DNA from: Bifidobacterium sp. | Lineage (GTDB): Bacteria; Actinomycetota; Actinomycetes; Actinomycetales; Bifidobacteriaceae | Length of the DNA: 7,495 nucleotides | Assembly: GCA_022739095.1 (NCBI GenBank) | Contig: JAIJEI010000094.1 | Span: 1-7,495, forward strand | Direction: 5' to 3' | Shown: positions 1-4,241 of the stretch, piece after piece | Layout of the letters: every line of letters starts with the position of its first letter | Position numbering within the stretch: position 1 is the first letter of the stretch | Program-made: the position numbers and the translations under genes | The notes under the pieces: model-generated | What the model was told of the DNA's origin: nothing | The model's input: the letters and a program-made list of their open reading frames with translations, nothing else | The model's database searches: none

Positions 1-31
1 CCCTCCGTCCAGCGTTACTGCTGGGGGAGGG
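1..31 (-). terminator. Probable operon terminator hairpin, cut by window edge
   Basis: Bases 1-6 (CCCTCC) pair with 26-31 (GGAGGG) and 9-13 (CCAGC) pair with 20-24 (GCTGG), with a small internal loop and a six-base apical loop at 14-19. It lies about 30 bases downstream of the holin stop codon on the minus strand, where the lysis operon would be expected to end. The T-run needed to call it a rho-independent terminator would lie outside the window, so the structure is seen but the function is inferred. Confidence 0.5.
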
Positions 32-60
32 GCGGTGGTGTTTATTCGCTCTCGTGGCGA

Positions 61-282
61 TTACTTGCCGGCCATACGTACCGGGTTGTATGCGACTCCG
101 AATCCGCCGGCGATGATGCCGGCGGCGGTGCTGACGAATCCGCCGATGTCGGCATGCCCGAAGGTCATGAGGCCCAAGCCGACCACGGATGCGATCAAAG
201 CGACGACGTAGATGATGGTGCGCACGGTATCCGGGAACACTGGCGTGTATCCGTCTGCGTGCTGTGGTTCGGTGCTTGTCAT
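61..282 (-). CDS. Putative phage holin, two membrane segments
   Basis: A 73-residue protein with a polar N-terminus (about 1-20), hydrophobic segments at roughly 22-42 and 46-65 with a short turn containing His43 and Asp45 between them, and a short basic tail ending RMAGK. Size, two spans and position as last gene of the lysis block fit a small phage holin, which would accumulate in the membrane and permeabilise it at a set time. The ATG at 280-282 is preceded by AAAGAGGA about eight bases upstream and lies four bases after the stop of the small coiled-coil gene, so the genes are probably coupled. The second segment is rich in Gly and Ala (AAGIIAGG), as in helix-packing holin segments. Because the lysozyme has its own signal peptide, this holin may trigger lysis by depolarisation and not be the exit route. 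The family is assigned by topology and context only. Confidence 0.72.
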   Translation of the reverse strand: MTSTEPQHADGYTPVFPDTVRTIIYVVALIASVVGLGLMTFGHADIGGFVSTAAGIIAGGFGVAYNPVRMAGK

Positions 283-286
283 GTGG

Positions 287-539
287 TCAATCCTCTTTCT
301 TGCTTGTGGCGGTAACGGTGATGTCCAAGGCGTCCAGTTTGGCTTTCACGGCCTTTTCCACGGTGGCCGCGATGTCGGCCGGGTTGGTTCCCAACGCCTT
401 GGATAGCGCCTCGATGGCGGCGGCCTGTGCGGTGACGGTGGCGCTCATTTCGCGCACGCGTTTGTCGATGTAGCAGACGCGCGTGTAAATGTCGCCGCTG
501 CTGCCGTCCTTGGTGCCGCCGTCGGGGTGACGGCGGCAT
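287..539 (-). pseudogene. Small coiled-coil phage protein, frame broken by one base
   Basis: Read from the stop at 287-289, this frame encodes a sensible helical protein: GDIYTRVCYIDKRVREM, then an Ala/Val-rich heptad-like stretch, then TNPADIAATVEKAV and a lysine-rich end (SKKED). No ATG, GTG or TTG start with a ribosome site opens it at full length. The only nearby ATG is at 537-539, eight bases after the lysozyme stop, and is in another frame. Skipping one C of the CCCC at 524-527 joins the two and gives an 83-residue protein beginning MPPSPDGGTKDGSSG. The single-base explanation fits very well: the ATG frame alone becomes an Arg/His-rich nonsense product. Options are a true frameshift mutation, a homopolymer sequencing error, or +1 programmed frameshifting. 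An internal restart at the ATG of MSATV would give about 53 residues. Comparable small coiled-coil proteins often sit in phage lysis or tail blocks; function unknown. Confidence 0.65.
515..537 (-). other. Perfect 9-bp hairpin over the start of the small coiled-coil gene
   Basis: GCCGCCGTC (515-523) is the exact reverse complement of GACGGCGGC (529-537), with a five-base loop at 524-528. In the transcript the loop reads ACCCC, the run where the reading frame breaks, and the 5' arm starts at the G of the ATG at 537-539. It begins ten bases after the lysozyme stop codon. No T-run follows, so it is not a standard terminator. It could hinder initiation of the downstream gene unless it is opened by ribosomes finishing the lysozyme. 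Confidence 0.6.
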
Positions 540-547
540 CGGTTGGT

Positions 548-1669
548 TTAGCGGCAGGTCACCACGTCACCGGGGTAGTAGACGTTGATGTTGCCGGAGG
601 GGACGGTGCAGCGGTTGACGCTGTAACCGTGTGAGGTGGCGAACTCCCATACCGTGTCACCGTACTGGATGGTCTTGGAGACCCCGTTGGACGGCATGGT
701 TGCGGAGACTCCGCCGTAGGTGACGACATCGCCCACGTAGTAGCGGTTGATGTCACCGGAGGGCGTGTGCCATGCGGACAGGGGCCATGCGTTGTAGGCG
801 ACCGCGAGTCCCCAGATGGTCTCGCCCCACTGCATGGTGTGGCTGATGCCACCCGTGTTGGTGTCGGCCGGGGGAGTGTTCGGCTGTGCGGGCGCGGCCG
901 GTGTGGCCGGTGGCGTGGAGTCGCCGGTCGGGTTGGCGTACAGGTCCCACTGCCATGCGTCGCCACGGAACACATTGAGGTCGATGGGACTCCACGTGTT
1001 GACGACACCGGTGCCGCTGTACTGTCGCATGGCCTCGCCGTATGCGCCGATCATCCACGGATTGGCCTGATAGCCGGTCGGGCTCATGTTCGCGTACTGG
1101 GCGATCCACAAACCGTAGTCGGCGCGGATGTCGCCGGGGATGGCGCCGGCCACGGGGCCGGTGTAGAGCAGCGGCTTGACGCCGCCCGAGAGCCGTTCAC
1201 ACTCAGCCATGAACCGGCGCACCCAGTCCCAGTCGCCCCATGCGGGGTTGTCGTCCATCTCCCAGTCAAGGGCGACGATGCCGTGACGCCAATAGTTCGA
1301 CGTGTTGGCGTAGAAGAACCGGGCCTCGGCCTCGGGGTTGCCGCCCATGGCGTAATGGTAGAGGCCGAACCGTTTGCCGGACGCCTGCGCCTGGGCGATC
1401 ATACGGTTCGCATCCGTGTTGACGCCGGACACGAGACAGTTGTTGTACACCTGTCCCGTGCCCCACGTGGTGCCGACGACAACGAAGTCCGCCTGCGTGT
1501 TGGCGATGTCGATGCCGCACTGCCAGTTGGACACGTCGATGCCCTGCATGTCGGCCATCGCCGCCGGGGCGAACGCCATGGAGACCGCGGCGACGAACGC
1601 GGTCAGCGTCATGCCCACGCGCCGGTGCAGGAGTCCGTGTTTATGCTTGCTTTTGTCGAGGATCTTCAT
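548..1669 (-). CDS. Exported GH25 lysozyme (endolysin) with two LysM-like repeats
   Basis: A 373-residue peptidoglycan hydrolase expected to cut the MurNAc-beta-1,4-GlcNAc bond at lysis. Residues 1-39 look like a Sec signal peptide: basic start, hydrophobic core at about 20-36, and AMA before Asp40 as a likely cleavage site. The GH25 domain spans about 41-240, with GIDVSNWQ (Asp45), YHYA at 104-107, ALDWE (Asp135 and Glu137, the DxE pair), PLLYTG, LWIAQY and SPIDLNVF (Asp230), so all expected acidic residues are present. A Pro/Thr/Ala linker (about 247-272) leads to two LysM-like repeats, from about 278 (MQWGETIWGLA) and 334 (IQYGDTVWEFA), each ending in a GDVVT-type strand; these should bind the cell wall. 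I chose ATG 1667-1669 because AAGGAG at 1675-1680 lies five bases upstream and the signal peptide starts there. The gene follows a terminator and two leader hairpins, and precedes the coiled-coil gene and holin. Confidence 0.93.
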   Translation of the reverse strand: MKILDKSKHKHGLLHRRVGMTLTAFVAAVSMAFAPAAMADMQGIDVSNWQCGIDIANTQADFVVVGTTWGTGQVYNNCLVSGVNTDANRMIAQAQASGKRFGLYHYAMGGNPEAEARFFYANTSNYWRHGIVALDWEMDDNPAWGDWDWVRRFMAECERLSGGVKPLLYTGPVAGAIPGDIRADYGLWIAQYANMSPTGYQANPWMIGAYGEAMRQYSGTGVVNTWSPIDLNVFRGDAWQWDLYANPTGDSTPPATPAAPAQPNTPPADTNTGGISHTMQWGETIWGLAVAYNAWPLSAWHTPSGDINRYYVGDVVTYGGVSATMPSNGVSKTIQYGDTVWEFATSHGYSVNRCTVPSGNINVYYPGDVVTCR

Positions 1670-1683
1670 ATCCTCTCCTTCCC

Positions 1684-1700
1684 GCCCCGAGTCAAGGGGC
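1684..1700 (-). promoter_or_regulatory. Small hairpin next to the lysozyme ribosome-binding site
   Basis: GCCCC (1684-1688) pairs with GGGGC (1696-1700) around a seven-base loop. In the transcript it ends three bases before the AAGGAG ribosome-binding site at 1675-1680 and follows the larger terminator hairpin by only a few bases. The loop includes TTGACT on the minus strand, but a -10 at normal spacing would overlap the start codon, so I read it as RNA structure and not as a promoter. Five base pairs is modest and may be chance. Confidence 0.35.
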
Positions 1701-1733
1701 AATAGAAAAGCCATCCCGGAATGGGATGGCTTT
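1701..1733 (-). terminator. Rho-independent terminator between tail/membrane genes and lysozyme
   Basis: An 11-bp perfect stem, AAAGCCATCCC (1707-1717) with GGGATGGCTTT (1723-1733), and a five-base loop. On the minus strand the stem is followed by TTTTCTATT, so it has stem, loop and U-rich tail for leftward transcripts. It lies 18 bases after the stop of the 28-codon gene and about 30 bases before the lysozyme ribosome site. It would end, or partly end, transcripts arriving from the tail genes. Confidence 0.75.
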
Positions 1734-1750
1734 GAAAACCAGTGTGAAAA

Positions 1751-1837
1751 TCAATGCCTGTTCGCGCCATGATTGAATATGATGACGAGCGCGAGGAGCA
1801 GCAGGTATATGCCGCCTGCGATCGTGAGATGCGTCAT
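1751..1837 (-). CDS. 28-residue single-span membrane peptide
   Basis: A 28-codon gene encoding one hydrophobic segment (about residues 4-20, IAGGIYLLLLALVIIF) with a polar, basic tail (NHGANRH). Three things support it despite its length: GGAGG seven bases before the ATG, an ATGA overlap with the stop of the upstream 129-residue gene, and a terminator 18 bases after its own stop, leaving little unexplained space. Tiny one-span proteins beside phage lysis genes are often holin-like or regulators of holin timing, but nothing in the sequence proves this. Topology looks like N-terminus out and C-terminus in by the positive-inside tendency (Arg26 at the end). It might instead stabilise or partner the upstream membrane protein, with which it is translationally coupled. 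Confidence 0.65.
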   Translation of the reverse strand: MTHLTIAGGIYLLLLALVIIFNHGANRH

Positions 1838-2223
1838 TGCCGGTCCTCCAAATATTTTTCGGCGGCGTTGACGATCCAGCATTGCGCGTCCAATTTCTCA
1901 AGCTTCGCGAGCTCGTAGCGGACGGCCTCGCTGTGGTCGGTGTCCTTGTCGCCGTAGATCAGGCTGATGATCGTGTTCTTGATCGTGTCGCGGCAGAGCT
2001 CGTCCATACGGTCGTCGATCTTCGCTGTCCGCTCTCCCAAAGTCCGTGTTTTCGCGAAATGCTGGGAAAGCGGACTGTCATAGGGCAGGCGTTCGGGCCG
2101 CACGTGCGCGTACAGGCCGGTCGCCAACGCGTCCAACGCGCCCGGCCATATCCTGAGCAGCAGTGTGATGAGCGCGCACGCGCCACCCACCCCGCCAAAA
2201 CCAGCTAGAAAATTCTGCAACAC
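1834..2223 (-). CDS. Phage protein with one N-terminal membrane segment
   Basis: A 129-residue protein whose N-terminus is hydrophobic and Gly-rich (about 5-24, FLAGFGGVGGACALITLLL), followed by a second weakly amphipathic stretch to about 40 and then a charged, mainly helical domain (about 50-129, including AKIDDRMDELCRD and HSEAVRYELAKLEKL). The start is GTG at 2221-2223: AAGGAG lies seven bases upstream, whereas the overlapping ATG is in another frame. It begins 18 bases after the stop of the last tail module and ends in an ATGA overlap with the 28-codon gene. Membrane anchor plus soluble helical domain between tail and lysis genes suggests a lysis accessory or membrane-attached phage factor. 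I do not recognise a family, so the role stays open. Confidence 0.75.
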   Translation of the reverse strand: MLQNFLAGFGGVGGACALITLLLRIWPGALDALATGLYAHVRPERLPYDSPLSQHFAKTRTLGERTAKIDDRMDELCRDTIKNTIISLIYGDKDTDHSEAVRYELAKLEKLDAQCWIVNAAEKYLEDRQ

Positions 2224-2241
2224 ATTGCATCTCCTTAAAAA

Positions 2242-2730
2242 TCAGTTTTGCAGTGGCATAAGGTCGCCGTACAGTGCGTACATTCTTGGGACGAGCCTCT
2301 TGTATTCCTTCCAATCCGCTTGTGTCATCAGATTGATTGCCGAGAATCGCAGCGGATGATTCAACGGACACTTCAACTGGAGGGATTGCATGTCGTCCAT
2401 ATGAAAATCAAAACCAAGGAGTGTGTTTCCGCCTGTATTGTTATGAGGAAACAGAAGTCCCCAGTTATTTGCTGCGATGGATGCGTAGGCGATACCGTTC
2501 TCATGCCATCTGCTATCTTCTGGCACTTGGGAAACCCAGAAGTTCAGATGGAAATCACCGGAGACCGGTTTGCCTAGTCGGATATTGGCACTAGGATTGA
2601 CAGCGCCGCTGTTTGGCGTAATGAGTATGCCATCAGGGTCGACATGCTGCACGGTTGTCTCCCATGTCGAGACGGTACTGTTCGGGAGCATGAAGAGTGG
2701 ATTCGGAATCAGATTCGTTACCAGGCTCAT
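2242..2730 (-). CDS. Small tail/receptor-binding-type module, third copy
   Basis: A 162-residue protein starting MSLVTNLIPNPLF and ending MYALYGDLMPLQN. These ends match the motifs of the two upstream modules (NL-x-PNP near the start, Y-x-GD-x-MPL at the end), which I associate with beta-rich, carbohydrate-binding-type modules of actinophage minor tail proteins. The middle is rich in Asn, His and aromatic residues, common in glycan-binding beta proteins. The ATG at 2728-2730 is 19 bases after the stop of the previous module; GGGGGTG about five bases upstream serves as a ribosome site with one G-U pair. The gene is strikingly AT-richer than its neighbours: hand counts give 83 G+C of 180 bases at 2281-2460. 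That suggests separate acquisition. Probable role is host-surface binding at the tail tip, as an inference from motif and position. Confidence 0.75.
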   Translation of the reverse strand: MSLVTNLIPNPLFMLPNSTVSTWETTVQHVDPDGILITPNSGAVNPSANIRLGKPVSGDFHLNFWVSQVPEDSRWHENGIAYASIAANNWGLLFPHNNTGGNTLLGFDFHMDDMQSLQLKCPLNHPLRFSAINLMTQADWKEYKRLVPRMYALYGDLMPLQN

Positions 2731-2749
2731 GCCACCACCCCCAAAGGGG

Positions 2750-2779
2750 TCAGGCGAGCGGCATCGTGTCCCCGGTGAA
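2750..2779 (-). repeat. Conserved 3'-end repeat of the tail modules (copy in second module)
   Basis: Bases 2750-2779 match 3143-3172 at 26 of 30 positions, in the same orientation, 393 bases apart. The segment encodes FTGDTMPL, one variable residue and the stop codon. A weaker relative lies at the end of the third module near 2252-2270. The match is stronger than protein conservation needs at some third positions, consistent with cassette duplication or recombination at the gene ends. Confidence 0.6.
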
Positions 2780-3115
2780 ATATCTGATGCCGTCGAGCAG
2801 GGTCTTGTTCTCCTGATACTCGTCCCACGTGCAGATGAGAATACCTGTCACGGTGACGGTCGGATTGCCTGACTTGACGGAATAATACATTGACATCGGA
2901 CCGGGAACGCTGGCGGTCAACGCGTAGCTGACACGTTGGCTTGCACTGATGTCGCCATACGCTCTCATCGAGATAGTGCCGCCGGTGACGTTCACGTAGG
3001 CGCTGACCAAATATTTCGTCCCTGGCTTGTTCGGTATGGTCGTGATATCCACCCAACGGCCTGCCGACAAGGTGATGGCCGAGGATGGTCTCGTGCATAG
3101 GTTCGTGACCATCAT
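2750..3115 (-). CDS. Small tail/receptor-binding-type module, second copy
   Basis: A 121-residue protein, shortest of the three, starting MMVTNLCTRPSS and ending IRYFTGDTMPLA. Its middle (WVDITTIPN, KYLVSAYVNV, ISMRAYGDI) has the strand-rich look of a jelly-roll carbohydrate-binding module. The frame has a stop immediately upstream, so initiation must be at ATG 3113-3115, the next ATG, or the following GTG. The ribosome site is weak (GGGATGGTG), and coupling to the module ending 27 bases upstream is likely. Its last 30 bases match the end of the first module at 26 of 30 positions. Start choice is the least certain point. Confidence 0.72.
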   Translation of the reverse strand: MMVTNLCTRPSSAITLSAGRWVDITTIPNKPGTKYLVSAYVNVTGGTISMRAYGDISASQRVSYALTASVPGPMSMYYSVKSGNPTVTVTGILICTWDEYQENKTLLDGIRYFTGDTMPLA

Positions 3116-3142
3116 CGGGCATCACCATCCCGGTGCGCGGCG

Positions 3143-3172
3143 TCAGCCGAGTGGCATGGTGTCGCCGGTGAA
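3143..3172 (-). repeat. Conserved 3'-end repeat of the tail modules (copy in first module)
   Basis: Partner of the segment at 2750-2779, with 26 of 30 bases identical. It carries the terminal FTGDTMPL coding sequence and the stop codon of the first module. Confidence 0.6.
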
Positions 3173-3607
3173 GAAGCGAGGATACCCCCCCCCGAGCGCC
3201 GCGTCATACGTGTCGGCGCGTTCGATGAGCACATTCGATACCGCCACGTCACGGATTCCGTTTGGATTTACCTCGAATCGAAACCCATGGGAGGTGACCG
3301 TGAATCTGTGCAAGACATCCGATATCCCCCGTTTGAATCTTTGGGAACCCAACATATTATTAATTTCGGGCTTATCAGTTGTCTGAATGATCATTATGCC
3401 CGCGACGTTATCTTCGCTGGCATCCACTCTCATCAACAAGACGAGCGGAACGTTGAATGGAACCGTAACATTGAAGCCATATCCGCCATTCTGTCCCGTG
3501 ACGTGCAACGCATTATCACGGACCGTCCCATTCGCGCCACCCCAATGGGAGATGCCGGTAAGCGGTCCGGCAAAAACAGGATTGGGGAAAAGATTAATCC
3601 TCTGCAT
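3143..3607 (-). CDS. Small tail/receptor-binding-type module, first copy, with G9 tract
   Basis: A 154-residue protein beginning MQRINLFPNPVF and ending YPRFFTGDTMPLG, the fullest example of the shared module signature here. The interior (LHVTGQNGGYGFNVTVPF, LLMRVD, HRFTVTSHGFRFEVNP) alternates hydrophobic residues as in a beta sandwich, and IERADTYDAALGGGYPR precedes the terminal motif, as in carbohydrate-binding-type units. ATG 3605-3607 has AAGGAG four bases upstream and overlaps the end of the 56-residue gene by 14 bases, so translation is coupled. Nine consecutive G at 3185-3193 encode Gly-Gly-Gly just before the conserved end; slippage there would change the last 13 residues. The middle is AT-richer than most of the window (53 G+C of 120 at 3301-3420). 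Likely part of the adsorption apparatus. Confidence 0.78.
   Translation of the reverse strand: MQRINLFPNPVFAGPLTGISHWGGANGTVRDNALHVTGQNGGYGFNVTVPFNVPLVLLMRVDASEDNVAGIMIIQTTDKPEINNMLGSQRFKRGISDVLHRFTVTSHGFRFEVNPNGIRDVAVSNVLIERADTYDAALGGGYPRFFTGDTMPLG
3185..3193 (-). repeat. Homopolymer G9 tract inside a tail module gene
   Basis: Nine C on the plus strand, so nine G in the coding strand, encoding three glycines about 14 codons before the stop of the first tail module. Tracts of this length are prone to slipped-strand mispairing during replication and also to sequencing error. With eight G the frame would end at the TGA that overlaps the ATGATG start of the next module; with ten G it would run on through the next gene in another frame. 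Confidence 0.85.
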
Positions 3608-3764
3608 GATTCTCCTTGTCGAGACTGTCGAGCACATCCTGCGGGATCAGTTTCATGGCTGCCGCGAGCTGGCTGGACAGGATCGCGATTTGCTTGTTGA
3701 GTGTGCCGATCTGTTGCGAGAGCTGGTCGATGACGGCGTTCGCGTCGGCTGGAATCTGAGTCAA
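3594..3764 (-). CDS. 56-residue coiled-coil phage protein, TTG start
   Basis: A short protein, TQIPADANAVIDQLSQQI at the start, with heptad-like hydrophobic spacing through about residues 10-40 (IDQLSQQIGTLNKQIAILS) and an acidic end (DKENHAED). I start it at TTG 3762-3764 because AAAGGAGA lies six bases upstream; the upstream ATG in frame lies beyond that ribosome site and would add ten basic residues of untypical composition. Its last 14 bases overlap the start of the first tail module, so the two are translated together. Possible roles are a trimerisation or assembly factor for the modules, or a minor tail component; nothing more specific can be read. Confidence 0.7.
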   Translation of the reverse strand: MTQIPADANAVIDQLSQQIGTLNKQIAILSSQLAAAMKLIPQDVLDSLDKENHAED

Positions 3765-3788
3765 GATGAGTCTCCTTTCAATGCGAGA

Positions 3789-3815
3789 CCCCACAATCCG
3801 ATTGGATTGCAGGGG
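3789..3815 (-). other. Hairpin in the leader of the 56-residue gene
   Basis: CAATCC (3794-3799) and GGATTG (3804-3809) form a perfect six-pair stem with a four-base loop, extended by CCCC (3789-3792) and GGGG (3812-3815) across a small unequal internal loop. It fills part of the 77-base gap between the 98-residue gene and the TTG-started gene, about ten bases before the ribosome site. No T-run follows on either strand, so a simple terminator is unlikely. Confidence 0.45.
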
Positions 3816-3841
3816 TTGAAAAATGGGTGAAAAGCAGGGGG

Positions 3842-4138
3842 TTAGTCTGCGGCGGTCATCGTGTCGATTCGGGTCACGGCCTTAAGCTCTTCGAGCGTCA
3901 AAGTGCGGCCGAGATTCGTCTTAACATCCGTCACTTTGACGGACGTGCCGGAATCGTCGAACGTCGCAAGCACGCCGCGCTGATAGTCGCGCCATGATTC
4001 GCCCGTCTGGTCGGCGGACGAATACTCGAATCCGAGTCGGCACAGTTCCGCGCGCACCGACTCCTTCGGCGGGCGCAGGTCGAGCACGCCATCCGCCGCC
4101 GGTCGCGCGCCGGATGATGGAACGTCGGATGCTGTCAT
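3842..4138 (-). CDS. Unrecognised 98-residue phage protein
   Basis: The protein opens with a low-complexity stretch (MTASDVPSSGARPAADG), then LDLRPPKESVRAELCRLGF, an acidic mid-part with Trp48-Arg49-Asp50-Tyr51, and a C-terminal strand/helix region (VKVTDVKTNLGRTLTLEEL). The start is well supported: AAAGGAG five bases before ATG 4136-4138. No signal peptide or membrane segment is visible. It sits between the strong hairpin at 4174-4209 and the 56-residue gene in a uniformly leftward block, so it is probably expressed with the tail genes. I do not recognise the family; a tail-assembly, capping or accessory function would be guesswork. Confidence 0.75.
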   Translation of the reverse strand: MTASDVPSSGARPAADGVLDLRPPKESVRAELCRLGFEYSSADQTGESWRDYQRGVLATFDDSGTSVKVTDVKTNLGRTLTLEELKAVTRIDTMTAAD

Positions 4139-4173
4139 GATTACTCCTTTGCTGTTGTGTTGTTTGCCTTTTT

Positions 4174-4209
4174 CGCCGGGATGGCGTGGGAATCCATGCC
4201 ATCCCGGCG
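4174..4209 (-). other. Strong 16-pair intergenic hairpin
   Basis: CGCCGGGATGGC (4174-4185) is the exact reverse complement of GCCATCCCGGCG (4198-4209); the stem continues with one G-T and three Watson-Crick pairs to a four-base loop at 4190-4193. It occupies much of the 103-base gap between the 159-residue and 98-residue genes. On the minus strand it is followed by GAAAAAGG, not T, and on the plus strand the T-run precedes it, so it is not a standard terminator in either direction. RNA processing, stabilisation of the downstream message, or a protein/recombinase site are possible. Confidence 0.65.
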
Positions 4210-4241
4210 GAGTCGATGCGCGTGGCCGTCCCCGGCCCGCG

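Noticed and set aside
104..125. Perfect 8-bp inverted repeat (CCGCCGGC ... GCCGGCGG) in the holin gene
   Set aside because: It encodes the Ala/Gly-rich second membrane segment with GC-preferred codons, so the symmetry is explained by composition and coding.
287..550. In-frame readthrough of the lysozyme stop (TAA at 548-550) into the coiled-coil frame, with a hairpin ten bases downstream
   Set aside because: The frame is open after the stop for about 86 codons and a hairpin at such spacing can stimulate readthrough. But TAA is the tightest stop, a LysM end at the stop codon is complete, and a single C gives a better stand-alone protein from a nearby ATG.
1669..1700. TTGACT as a -35 box for a lysozyme promoter
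   Set aside because: At 17-base spacing the -10 would be GATATG, a poor match overlapping the start codon, and transcription would begin inside the gene.
767..1705. Long plus-strand open frame opposite the lysozyme
   Set aside because: It is rich in Arg, Gly, Val and His as expected from antisense reading of GC-rich coding sequence, has no ribosome site, and the opposite strand encodes a complete GH25 lysozyme.
2727..3128. 133-codon frame overlapping the second tail module
   Set aside because: His/Arg-rich nonsense product; the 2750-3115 frame carries the shared FTGDTMPL motif. It matters only as the frame entered if the G9 tract gains one base.
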